Below, one piece after another: positions 22,563 to 30,715 of a DNA stretch of 36,030 nt (the stretch's first letter is position 1; each line of letters starts with the position of its first letter). The stretch covers positions 1 to 36,030 of the forward strand of contig JAFDEE010000025.1 of NCBI GenBank assembly GCA_019310525.1. The letters run 5' to 3'. A program made the translations under genes and the position numbers. The DNA comes from Deltaproteobacteria bacterium (GTDB taxonomy: Bacteria > Desulfobacterota > DSM-4660 > Desulfatiglandales > HGW-15). The notes beneath the pieces were generated by a model that saw only the letters and a program-made list of their open reading frames with translations, searched no databases and was not told the DNA's origin.

Positions 22563-25500
22563 GACTGGAGCGGATTTACATCGACGGTTTCGGGGTGTTT
22601 CACGATCTCCTGATCGAGGGGTTGTCCCCGGGACTCACGGTATTCCTGGGGCATAACGAGTCCGGGAAGACAACGCTTCTAAGTTTTGTGCGCACCTTGC
22701 TCTTTGGTTTCCCCCGGGGAAAGGAAAATCCTTACCCTCCCCTTGCAGGCGGAATGCACGGGGGGAACGTGACCCTGACAGCGGCCGATGGGGAAGTCTA
22801 CCAGGTGGAGCGCCGTCCAGGGCCTCACGGCGGGAGGGTGAATGTGTTTTGCCGCGACAGGGGAACCAGCGGGGGAAGGGAGCTCCTGGAGCGCCTCCTC
22901 GGGACGGCCAGCCGAACCCTTTACAGGAATGTGTACGCCTTCAGCCTGTCTGAACTCCAGCACTTCGAGACCCTGAATGACGCAGCGCTCCGGGAAGCCC
23001 TTTACAGCGCCGGGGCCGGCCTGGATTCCCATGTGCTGAACAGTTTCAAGGGCAGGCTTGAGAAATGGGAGGATCGTCTTTACAAGCCCAGGGGAAACAA
23101 GCCCCGGATCAACAGCCTTCTCCGGCGCCTCAGGGAAATCCGGAAGGAAAAGCAGGCCCTCCATGGAAATCTGGACCGCTACGACGAGATCAGGTCCAGG
23201 ATCCCGGAATTGGAAGGGAAAATCGCGAAGATCGAGGAAGAGCGTATAGGCCTTTCCCGGGACCTGGGAAGGATCGAGACGAGGATTCGGGCCTGGCAGG
23301 ACTGGGTCCATATCCGGGTGACCGCCGAGAAACTGGAGTCCCTCCCCACCATAGATGATTTCCCGGCCGACGGAGTCGCCCGGCTCGACACCCTGTCGGC
23401 CCGGCTCGCGGACGTGGAAAAGAGCCGTCTTGAGAAGCAGGAAGACCTGGAACGCCTGGAGGGGGATCTTTCGGACCTCAAACGGGATCCCGGGATCCTG
23501 GCCCTGAAGGAGGAAATTGGACGGATCCAGATGGGACAGGGGCGATTCGAGGCCCTTTGCCAGGAGCTTCAAAGTTTAAGGCTGGAGATCGCCGGGGCGG
23601 AAAGGCGCCTGCAGGAAGACTTGGAACGATTGGGCCCTGGATGGGGAGAGGACAGGATCCTCTCCTTTGATCTTTCCATCGCCCTGGCAGAGGAGGTCCG
23701 GCGCCAAGGGCAGGCCCTTGCCCGGGCCGAGAGGGAACTTCAGGGAAGACGGGCGGTTCATGAAGGCATCGTCTCCCGATTGCGGGAGGCGGAGGAGGCC
23801 TTCGGGGTTCTTCAAGCTGGGTTGAGGGGTGACTGGGAGCGGCTGGAAGAGAAGGAGAGGGCTTGTCGCCGCCTGGCCCGTTTTCAACATCGCCTGGAAT
23901 TCCTGGAAAGGGATCTCGGTCACCTAAAGGAACGCCTGGAAGAGTGCCGGGAAGAGCAGGAATCCCTCTTGGGGGCCCTTGAAACAGGGAAAGGGAGGCA
24001 GCGCCTGATCCCCCTTCTCTTGGCCCTGGGCCTCCTGGCGTTGGCCTGGGCCGCATACGGGAGAGAAGTGGCTCCGGAGGTCTTGTTGCCGGGGATCCTT
24101 TTGCTCCTTGCCCTTCTGTTCTGGGTGTTCCGGCGGGAGACACCAGGGCTGGCGCGAATCCAGGCTCGCCTCCGGGACCTGAAGGGTAGGGTGGAGGACC
24201 TGGAGGAAAGGAAGTCATCCGCTGAGAAGGAGAGGGAGTCGATCCTCGAGGAGATGGATAAGTTTGCCCGGATCCTGGGAGTGGGGGAGGTTCCGGATCC
24301 CGGGGTGCTCGAGGAGATCGAGCGGGGCCTGGCGGATCAGGCCGATGCCCGAAAGGCATGGCGGCGGGCACAGGAAGAAGTGGATCGGATCCGACGGAGG
24401 CGGGAAGAGTCCCTGGCAGAGCTCGAGGCCGAGACGTCGAGGTGGGAGGAGATCCAGGGGAGGTGGGAGCGCTGGCTGGAGGAAAGGGGCCTGGACCCGG
24501 GTCTTACGCCGGAAGGAGCCTTGGAGGTGATTGGGTTGATCCGATCCTGCCGGGAGCAGATCCAGTCCCTGGAACGCCTCAGGGATCGCCTTGGGGCCGC
24601 GGAGGAGGAAAGGTCCGTTTACGTGTCCCTGGTCAATGAGGTCATGGCCCGCAGCGGGGAGGTTCCGGGAACAGGTAAAGACATAGAGGGCAGGGTCCAG
24701 GGAATCGTCGAGAGATACCGGGAGGCTGAACAGGCCGAGCAGAGGTGGATCCTGATCACCAGAGAGATCTCTTTGTGCCGTGAATCCATGAAGCGGCTGC
24801 AGGAGCGTGCCGCCGCCCTCGAGGCCCGGATCAGTGACCTCCTGGCCGCAGGAGGAGCCGATCATGAAGAGGAATTCCGAAAAAGGGCCGGGATTTTCGA
24901 GAAACGCAGAGCCCTGGAAGGGGAACTGGAGATTCACAAGGACAACCTGAAACGCCTCGCCGGGCATTCAGAAGACCTGGCGGCTCTGGAGAAGAATCTT
25001 TCGGAAACCAGCCTGGAAGAGCTGGAGCGGAGTCGAGCCGAACTTGCGGAAAGAATGGGGGAGTTGGTCGAGATCCGGGACCTCCTGAAGAAGGAACAAG
25101 CGACCCTGGAAGAACAGGCCCGCCAATTGATCCGCGATGACCGGATGTCCGCCCTCCGCTCTGAGGAGGAAGACCTACGGGCCGAACTGGCCGAACTGGC
25201 CGAGCAGTGGGCGGTGATCAGGATCGCCCGCAATCTGTTGCAGGGCGCCGCCCAGCGTTATGAGAGGGAACGCCAGCCCGCGGTGATCAGGGAGGCAGGA
25301 CGCTTTTTCAAAATCCTCACCCTAGGCGCCTATTCCGCCATCGTGGCCCCTTTGGGGGAAGACCGTATCCATGTCGTCCGCAGGGATGGAGGCCGAAGGG
25401 AGATCGGAGAGTTGAGCCGGGGCACGGCAGAGCAGCTTTACCTGTCCCTCCGGTTCGGTTTCATCCGGGAATTTTCCCGCCGCTCCGAACCCCTGCCCGT

Positions 25501-25699
25501 CATCATGGACGACATCCTGGTCAATTTCGATCCTCCGAGGGCGAGGGCGGCCGCAAGGGCCATTTCCGAGCTATCCCTGGAACACCAAACCCTTTTCTTT
25601 ACGTGCCACCCGGTTCTCGCCGGCCTGTTCAAGGAACTGGATCAACGGATTCCGGTACTGGAAATCTCGGAAGGAAAGATAAAGGGGCACGGGGAGTGA
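22559..25699 (+). CDS. YhaN/SbcC-like coiled-coil ATPase with internal membrane hairpin
   Basis: 1046 residues, TTG start overlapping the upstream stop (TTGA). N-terminal Walker A GHNESGKTT (31-39) sits in LIEGLSPGLTVFLGHNESGK. Long coiled coils run from about 180 to 480 and 525 to 900, and the C-terminal ATPase half has signature LSRGTAEQLYLSLRFG (about 952) and Walker B PVIMDDILVNFDPPRA (about 980). The coiled-coil hinge is replaced by two hydrophobic segments (about 483-499 and 507-524) likely to form a membrane hairpin, as reported for YhaN proteins, so the SbcC-like zinc hook is absent. Partner of the nuclease encoded immediately before; it may tether a repair complex to the membrane. 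Confidence 0.9.
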   Translation: MRLERIYIDGFGVFHDLLIEGLSPGLTVFLGHNESGKTTLLSFVRTLLFGFPRGKENPYPPLAGGMHGGNVTLTAADGEVYQVERRPGPHGGRVNVFCRDRGTSGGRELLERLLGTASRTLYRNVYAFSLSELQHFETLNDAALREALYSAGAGLDSHVLNSFKGRLEKWEDRLYKPRGNKPRINSLLRRLREIRKEKQALHGNLDRYDEIRSRIPELEGKIAKIEEERIGLSRDLGRIETRIRAWQDWVHIRVTAEKLESLPTIDDFPADGVARLDTLSARLADVEKSRLEKQEDLERLEGDLSDLKRDPGILALKEEIGRIQMGQGRFEALCQELQSLRLEIAGAERRLQEDLERLGPGWGEDRILSFDLSIALAEEVRRQGQALARAERELQGRRAVHEGIVSRLREAEEAFGVLQAGLRGDWERLEEKERACRRLARFQHRLEFLERDLGHLKERLEECREEQESLLGALETGKGRQRLIPLLLALGLLALAWAAYGREVAPEVLLPGILLLLALLFWVFRRETPGLARIQARLRDLKGRVEDLEERKSSAEKERESILEEMDKFARILGVGEVPDPGVLEEIERGLADQADARKAWRRAQEEVDRIRRRREESLAELEAETSRWEEIQGRWERWLEERGLDPGLTPEGALEVIGLIRSCREQIQSLERLRDRLGAAEEERSVYVSLVNEVMARSGEVPGTGKDIEGRVQGIVERYREAEQAEQRWILITREISLCRESMKRLQERAAALEARISDLLAAGGADHEEEFRKRAGIFEKRRALEGELEIHKDNLKRLAGHSEDLAALEKNLSETSLEELERSRAELAERMGELVEIRDLLKKEQATLEEQARQLIRDDRMSALRSEEEDLRAELAELAEQWAVIRIARNLLQGAAQRYERERQPAVIREAGRFFKILTLGAYSAIVAPLGEDRIHVVRRDGGRREIGELSRGTAEQLYLSLRFGFIREFSRRSEPLPVIMDDILVNFDPPRARAAARAISELSLEHQTLFFTCHPVLAGLFKELDQRIPVLEISEGKIKGHGE

Positions 25700-25744
25700 T
25701 ACTCTCCTGTGCCATGGTCCCGGACCGTAAAAAGAGGGCCGGGG

Positions 25745-26701
25745 TTACAACTCCTCCGGGGTGAAAGTCACCACGTCGTCGATCCTGCCTGTGTCCCCGA
25801 AGAACATAACCAGCCTGTCCACCCCCAGAGCGATGCCTGCCGAGGGAGGCATCCGGGGAAGGTCCTCGAGGAACCTTTCAGGGAGGGGATAGGTTTTTTT
25901 TCCGAGGGAGGCCCGTTTTTCCCTCTCCCGCAGGAAACGTTCTTCCTGTTCCCGGGCGTCCGTCAGCTCTGTGAAGGCGTTGGCCAGTTCAAGGCCGCCG
26001 CCAAGGTAAAGTTCGAAGCGCTCGGCCACCCCGTCCTCTCCCGGCTTGAGCCGCGAGAGGGCGGCCAGGGGGGCGGGGTAGTCGTAAAGGAAGACCGGCT
26101 TTGGGGAACCCAGGTGGGGTTCGATCTCAAGGGCCAGGATTTCATCGAAGCGCCCCGATTCCAGCGCCTCCTCCACGGAAATATGAGCGTACCGCTCGAA
26201 GGCCGCCCCAAGCGTCAGGCGTTCCCAGGGCCTCTCCAGTTTGACTTCCCTGCCCTGGTAGGTGAGCACCTCTCCGTGGCCGAGGTATTCGGCCACGAAA
26301 CGGATCAATTCCTCGCACTCTTTCATGAGGTCTGTGTAATCGAATCCCGCGCGGTACCATTCCAAGAGGGTGAATTCCGGGAGATGAAGTCCTCCACGCT
26401 CTCCCTCTCGGAAACACTTGGCGATCTGGAAGATCCGGGGATAGCCTGCGGAAAGGAGCCGTTTCATGCAGAGTTCGGGAGAGGTATGAAGGAAGGCGCC
26501 GCCCGCCGCGACGGCGTCGATGTGAAGCTCCGGGGCGGGGGCGGGAATCAGGTAAGGGGTTTCGACCTCCAGGTATCCTCTCTTGGTGAAAAACACCCGC
26601 AAGGCCTGAAGAACCCGGGCGCGCAATTGGAGCAGAGACTTCCTGGCCAAGAGCCGCTCCGGGTCCGCTCCTGTGGCGTTATTCCTTGACGCGGGTGACA
26701 T
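25745..26701 (-). CDS. epmA: EF-P lysyl-transferase EpmA (PoxA/GenX)
   Basis: 318 residues, resembling the catalytic core of class II lysyl-tRNA synthetase without the anticodon-binding domain, which is the EpmA hallmark. Class II motif 2 is FREGERGGLHLPEFTLLEWY (97-116) and motif 3 is GIALGVDRLVMFF (289-301). The enzyme adds beta-lysine to the conserved lysine of EF-P. It overlaps the EF-P gene by 23 bases, so the two are co-expressed. The lysine 2,3-aminomutase EpmB is not in the window. Start ATG at 26701 (the start falls in the EF-P end). Confidence 0.92.
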   Translation of the reverse strand: MSPASRNNATGADPERLLARKSLLQLRARVLQALRVFFTKRGYLEVETPYLIPAPAPELHIDAVAAGGAFLHTSPELCMKRLLSAGYPRIFQIAKCFREGERGGLHLPEFTLLEWYRAGFDYTDLMKECEELIRFVAEYLGHGEVLTYQGREVKLERPWERLTLGAAFERYAHISVEEALESGRFDEILALEIEPHLGSPKPVFLYDYPAPLAALSRLKPGEDGVAERFELYLGGGLELANAFTELTDAREQEERFLREREKRASLGKKTYPLPERFLEDLPRMPPSAGIALGVDRLVMFFGDTGRIDDVVTFTPEEL

Positions 26702-27242
26702 ACTCCCCGGTTCGGGTGTCCACGGTGATTTTCGTTCCTTCCTCTATGAAAGGCGGGACCCGTAAAACATAACCGGTTTCGGTGGTCACGGGCTTGCTGT
26801 CACCCGAAACCGAGTCTCCCTTCACCCAAGGGTCGGCCTTGGTTACGGTGAGGTCCACGAAGTTGGGCAGCGTGATTCCGATGGGCCTCTCTCCAAAAAG
26901 GAGGATGTCCACCTCGAGGTTGTCGATCAGAAAATTCTTGGCCTCGCCCACCTGGTCCTCCGACAGCATGATCTGCTCGTAGTTCTCCACGTCCATGAAG
27001 TAGTATTCCTGCTCCTGGTTGTAGAGGTACTGCATTTTCCTCTCTTCCAGGTCAGCCGGTTCGAAGGTGTCCACGGAGCGGAAGGTCCGATCGACGATCA
27101 CGCCCGTGATCATGTTTTTAAGCTTGCATCTGTACAAAGCCTGCCCTTTTCCGGGCTTGGAAAACTGAAAATCGATGATTACGTAAGGTTCATCGTCGAA
27201 CTGTAATTTCAGGCCCTTTCTCAAATCACTCGCGTTGTACAT
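26679..27242 (-). CDS. efp: Translation elongation factor P
   Basis: 187 residues with the three EF-P domains. The loop KPGKGQA (29-35) supplies the modifiable Lys32, the EpmA-compatible PGKG type. The C-terminal OB-like end reads VPPFIEEGTKITVDTRTGEY, standard for EF-P. EF-P relieves ribosome stalling at proline runs. AAGGAAG precedes the ATG. It has a promoter about 160 bp upstream (long leader) and shares the message with the EpmA gene, an arrangement that links substrate and modifying enzyme. Confidence 0.96.
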   Translation of the reverse strand: MYNASDLRKGLKLQFDDEPYVIIDFQFSKPGKGQALYRCKLKNMITGVIVDRTFRSVDTFEPADLEERKMQYLYNQEQEYYFMDVENYEQIMLSEDQVGEAKNFLIDNLEVDILLFGERPIGITLPNFVDLTVTKADPWVKGDSVSGDSKPVTTETGYVLRVPPFIEEGTKITVDTRTGEYVTRVKE

Positions 27243-27409
27243 GGCAGACTTCCTTTTTTTAAGATCCCACTCGGGGGATGGAACACAGTAAAATCGACGC
27301 CCTGGGTTATGACCTGACAGGGGGAATTTCCATCAAATTTTTAACGGGTTCAAGTTTGTTTGTGGGACCAAGTGATTTTTGTAATGAAAACCCGGCTTTA
27401 AGATTGGTG

Positions 27410-27438
27410 AATATATGAGAGGGAATGTTCGGTGTCAA
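27410..27438 (-). promoter_or_regulatory. Promoter of the efp-epmA operon
   Basis: Minus strand: TTGACA (27438-27433), 17-base spacer, TATATT (27415-27410). Transcription would begin near 27404, leaving a leader of about 160 nt before the efp start codon; I see no strong terminator or riboswitch fold in that leader. Confidence 0.7.
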
Positions 27439-27463
27439 GGCCAAAAGGCGGGAGGGCGGGGTG

Positions 27464-27492
27464 TTGACAAAAGGGAAGGGGTCGCTTAAAAG
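27464..27492 (+). promoter_or_regulatory. Promoter of the ychF-like gene
   Basis: TTGACA (27464-27469), 17-base spacer, TAAAAG (27487-27492), directed toward the YchF-like gene with a leader of about 145 nt. It is back to back with the efp promoter, 26 bp apart. Confidence 0.55.
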
Positions 27493-27646
27493 GAGCGGGG
27501 TTTCAAGGGAATCCAACCCTTAACCCTTGAAAACAACCGTACTTAAGAAAAACTAAAGGGGCCGCCCCGATGGTTGAGGGGTGGCTTCTTTCATTGGAGG
27601 CGTCCTTGCCGGCGCCCGTTGGAATACAGTGGCGAGGTGACTATTG

Positions 27647-28717
27647 ATGAAAATCGGTCTGGTTGGACTTCAAAATTCAGGAAAAACAACGATCTTCAAT
27701 GCCTTGACGCGCTCGGAGGCCCGGGTGGCGGCCTATTCGGAGGCCGGGGTTGGACCGAATCTCGCGGTTCTCGATGTCCCTGACAGCCGGGTGGACCGCC
27801 TGGCGGAGATCTACCGGCCCGAAAAGACGGTTTACGCCGCCCTGGAGCTGGTGGACTTTGGGGGCCTTACCGAGGGCGCAGCGAAAAGCGAGCTGTTCTC
27901 GGGGGCCGCGATGGCGCAGATCCGTAACATGGACGCCTTGGCCCATGTGGTCAGGAATTTCCCGGACGGCTCGGGTGCAGAACCCACCCCACTCCAAGAT
28001 ATCCAAAAGTTGGACGAAGAGTTCCTCCTCTCTGATCTTGTCGTGGCGGAAGGGAGGCTCGAACGGATCGAGCAGGGCTACCGGCGGGGACAGAAGTCAA
28101 ATGCCCTGTTGCGGGAGGAGAAGATCCTCCGTAAGGTTCAAGCCCATCTTGCAGGAGACGAACCCCTTCGCACCCTGGACCTTGACCGGGACGAAGAGAA
28201 GGTCATCCGCGGCTTCCAGTTCCTGACCCGAAAGCCCATGATGGTCATCCTCAATTCGAGTGAATCCGGCTTCGGAAAAAACGGGGATCTGCTGGAAGAG
28301 ATTGAAGATTCATACAAGGTGGTGGAATTCGCGGGACATTTCGAAATGGAACTATCCCGGCTGGAGGATGAGGAAGAGATTCGACTTTTCATGGAGGACA
28401 TGGGGATCGAGGTCTCCGTGAGGGACCGCCTGTGCCGGGCGGCCTATGAGCTCCTCGGGTACATCAGCTTCTTCACCGTGGGAAAGGATGAGGTTAGGGC
28501 CTGGAACATCCGGAAAGGTGGGACCGCCCTGGAGGCGGCAGGCATCATCCATTCGGATCTGGCCAGGGGCTTCATACGGGCGGAGTGTTTCTCCTACCAG
28601 GACCTGATCGAATGCGGGTCGGAGAAGGAGGTGCGAAGCCGCGGGCTGCTGCGCCTCGAGGGACGTACATACAGGGTCAAGGACGGCGATATCCTGAACA
28701 TCCGGTTCAACGTCTAG
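27647..28717 (+). CDS. YchF/Obg-like GTPase-ATPase with TGS domain
   Basis: 356 residues. P-loop GLQNSGKTT (7-15) near the N-terminus, switch region VDFGGLTEG (69-77) in place of the usual VDIAGL, NxxE-type base motif NSSE (about 203-206, as in YchF rather than NKxD), a helical segment in the middle and a C-terminal TGS-like domain with VRAWNIRKGGTALEAAGIIH, HSDLARGFIRAE and ending KDGDILNIRFNV. YchF proteins bind ribosomes and hydrolyse ATP. This one is somewhat divergent from the housekeeping type (DFGGL, shorter switch), so it may be a second paralog. GAGG precedes; the ATG at 27647 is preferred to the TTG just before. Confidence 0.9.
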   Translation: MKIGLVGLQNSGKTTIFNALTRSEARVAAYSEAGVGPNLAVLDVPDSRVDRLAEIYRPEKTVYAALELVDFGGLTEGAAKSELFSGAAMAQIRNMDALAHVVRNFPDGSGAEPTPLQDIQKLDEEFLLSDLVVAEGRLERIEQGYRRGQKSNALLREEKILRKVQAHLAGDEPLRTLDLDRDEEKVIRGFQFLTRKPMMVILNSSESGFGKNGDLLEEIEDSYKVVEFAGHFEMELSRLEDEEEIRLFMEDMGIEVSVRDRLCRAAYELLGYISFFTVGKDEVRAWNIRKGGTALEAAGIIHSDLARGFIRAECFSYQDLIECGSEKEVRSRGLLRLEGRTYRVKDGDILNIRFNV

Positions 28718-28725
28718 CTCCCGGC

Positions 28726-28759
28726 CGAGGGGAGGGTCAGGATCAAGAGAAACCCCTCG
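28726..28759. terminator. Possible bidirectional hairpin after the YchF-like gene
   Basis: Arms CGAGGGG (28726-28732) and CCCCTCG (28753-28759), between the convergent YchF-like and amidohydrolase genes. No U run follows, so a terminator function is only tentative. Confidence 0.3.
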
Positions 28760-28768
28760 CCCGCAGGC

Positions 28769-29485
28769 CTATTCCATCCTGATAAGTCTTCTCAGGTTTT
28801 CTCCCAGGATCTTCTCCTTTGCCTCTTTCCCAAGGGGAAGGGAGAGTACTTTTTGAAGTTCCCTTTCCATGGTCCCGAAGGGGACGTCGGAACCGAAGAG
28901 GATCCTTTCAGGTCCGATCCTCCGGGCGAATTCGGCCAAGATGGAAGGAGCAGCCAGGGCCGTGTCGAAGTGGACGTTCTCGTCATCCTTGAAATGATCC
29001 AGGAAATCCATGGGATCGCCCCCGAGCATTCCCAGGTGGGGAATAATGACCTTCAGGGTTCGGGTCATGTCGACGAAGGCCCGGGTGAAGGCGAGTTCTT
29101 CTTCCACAATGATGGGAAGATCGATCGCCTCGGATCGCTCGATGAAGTCCCGGAGCCCGGGATCCTTCAGGACCTCGTAATTGGAAGCGGCGTCCTGGAT
29201 GCCCCGCATCCAATGCCACTTCCCGCCGCGGTATCCCTTTTCCACCGGGATGGGGCGGAGATCTTCCGGAATATAGTAATAGGGAATGAACGCCCCCACC
29301 TTTTCGCATTCCTCCAAGATATCCCCATTGACGCCTTCATGGGCCAGGGCCTGGGAAGGAAAAGGAAAGACCACGATACGGTCCACCCCGCATTTTTCCG
29401 CCTGTTCCAGCAAGTTCTCCGTACTCACGCGGATGCCGAGGGTTACCGAAGGACCCCAGTGGGTATGAGAATCGATTATTTCCAT
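28769..29485 (-). CDS. Amidohydrolase_2-family metal-dependent hydrolase
   Basis: 238 residues from the ATG at 29485 (AAGGAG five bases upstream); the longer reading to 29719 covers intergenic DNA. It begins MEIIDSHTHWGP with the HxH metal motif (7-9), then has VIIPHLGMLGG and RILFGSDVPFG, the later His and Asp sites of the amidohydrolase_2 (ACMSD/PDC-like) TIM barrel. These proteins hydrolyse or decarboxylate small ring or amide compounds. It is about 40 residues shorter than typical members. It is divergent from the flavodoxin gene and the substrate is unknown. Confidence 0.82.
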   Translation of the reverse strand: MEIIDSHTHWGPSVTLGIRVSTENLLEQAEKCGVDRIVVFPFPSQALAHEGVNGDILEECEKVGAFIPYYYIPEDLRPIPVEKGYRGGKWHWMRGIQDAASNYEVLKDPGLRDFIERSEAIDLPIIVEEELAFTRAFVDMTRTLKVIIPHLGMLGGDPMDFLDHFKDDENVHFDTALAAPSILAEFARRIGPERILFGSDVPFGTMERELQKVLSLPLGKEAKEKILGENLRRLIRME

Positions 29486-29730
29486 CAGCACTCCTTGTAG
29501 AAGGCTCAGACTTGAACCGTGATGCCGGATCCCAGATCGGTGATCACGGAAAGATCGCTCCGGGATGGGATTGGGTCCCCAGTGTATCGGAACGGGAATG
29601 CCGCATTCAAGGAAAAAGAGGAGGGCGGAGGCCTGTCGGCCTCCCGGAGATGCGAGCGCTTCAAATTCCTTGCAATGACCGGTGAAATCCTGTAAGTAGG
29701 CCTTACAATTTTCCGGCAAAGGAGGGGGAG

Positions 29731-30240
29731 ATGAAGGTATTGGTCACGTATTATTCCGAGACGGGAAACACGGAGAAACTGGCTAAGGCGATCTTCGAGG
29801 GCGCCGGTCGCGTCGACAAGGAGTTGATGCCGATCGACCAGGTGGGAGACCTCGAAAAGTACGAGCTCATCTTTTGCGGATTTCCCGTCCATTCCAGCAG
29901 CGTTCCGGGCAAGGTGCAGGAATTTCTGAAACGACTCCCGGAAGGTAAGAAGCTGGCCCTCTTCGCCACCCACGGATCCCTCCGCGGAGGCCAACTGGCT
30001 ACCACCGCCTTTGACTACGCAACAAGCCTGGCAAAGAATACCCGGGTTATCGGAACCTTCGGATGCAGAGGAAAGGTCAAGCAGGACCTCCTCGAGGCCC
30101 TGCTCCAGAAGCCCGAACACAGGGCCTGGGCCGAGGAGGCCCAGAGCAGCGCTGCGACCCATCCTGACGACGGAGACCTGGAAGACGGGAAGAACTTCGC
30201 CCAAAGGGTTATGGACAAGGCCCATTTCGGAAAGGACTAG
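29731..30240 (+). CDS. Flavodoxin-family protein
   Basis: 169 residues, with AAAGGAGG before the ATG. N-terminal FMN phosphate loop TYYSETGNTEKLA (6-18), then LIFCGFPVHSSSVPGKVQEF, KKLALFATHGSLRGGQ and VIGTFGCRGKV, the flavodoxin pattern with the beta-3 and beta-4 loops that hold the flavin. It ends with a longer helical tail than short-chain flavodoxins. Likely a cytoplasmic one-electron carrier or FMN-dependent redox protein. The stop codon lies inside an 85-bp inverted repeat. Confidence 0.85.
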   Translation: MKVLVTYYSETGNTEKLAKAIFEGAGRVDKELMPIDQVGDLEKYELIFCGFPVHSSSVPGKVQEFLKRLPEGKKLALFATHGSLRGGQLATTAFDYATSLAKNTRVIGTFGCRGKVKQDLLEALLQKPEHRAWAEEAQSSAATHPDDGDLEDGKNFAQRVMDKAHFGKD

Positions 30241-30323
30241 CGGGTTGTTGAAAAACTGCTGCGCTTTTTTGCCTCATTCGGCCTTGCTTCAACAACGCTC
30301 GCTACGTTTTTCAACAACCTGCT
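30239..30323. repeat. 85-bp hairpin element after the flavodoxin gene
   Basis: Arms of 18 bases (30239-30256 and 30306-30323, 17 of 18 pairs), core GGTTGTTGAAAAAC. The left arm overlaps the flavodoxin stop codon. The interior has CTGCTGCGC, as in the element at 10520-10617. It could act as a bidirectional terminator, or be a MITE-like repeat. The following stretch up to 30540 contains no gene. Confidence 0.65.
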
Positions 30324-30399
30324 AAACCTGCGCCACGCAGAGAGGTGTATTGCGCTGGCAGGTGCTGAGATCGGGCAAAGTCAGGCGTTTTGTAAAGAC

Positions 30400-30443
30400 T
30401 TTCCGCTCCCTTTAAAGCGGAAACGAGGATTATCGCTGTTTCC
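30400..30443. promoter_or_regulatory. Inverted repeats upstream of the uptake operon
   Basis: TTTCCGCT (30400-30407) and AGCGGAAA (30416-30423) form a perfect 8-bp stem; GGAAAC (30419-30424) pairs alternatively with GTTTCC (30438-30443). Either could be an operator or a short terminator; about 100-140 bp upstream of the promoter, function unproven. Confidence 0.35.
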
Positions 30444-30540
30444 ATATGTGCACTCTTCCTCCACCGGTGCAGGGAAGAAGAGAAATCAGGTGGAGTGGAT
30501 GAGCGTCTGCGGTTCTTTTCAGCGGCAGGAGGGATATCGA

Positions 30541-30570
30541 TTGACACCTGCAAGCTTTTTACCCTATACT
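30541..30570 (+). promoter_or_regulatory. Promoter of the branched-chain-type uptake operon
   Basis: TTGACA (30541-30546), 18-base spacer, TATACT (30565-30570). Leader of about 140 nt to the start codon of the binding protein at 30716. Confidence 0.7.
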
Positions 30571-30715
30571 CCTCCTTCAAGTTGCTTTTCCGCCGCTATT
30601 GTCAATCCCTTCACTTTTCTTGGAACCTCGTGAATGGATTCCGTTCCGGGATCCGAGCACTTGTTTTGTCAACTCCGTAATCTCACCAAACAACCAGAGA
30701 AAGGGAGGAGTTATC

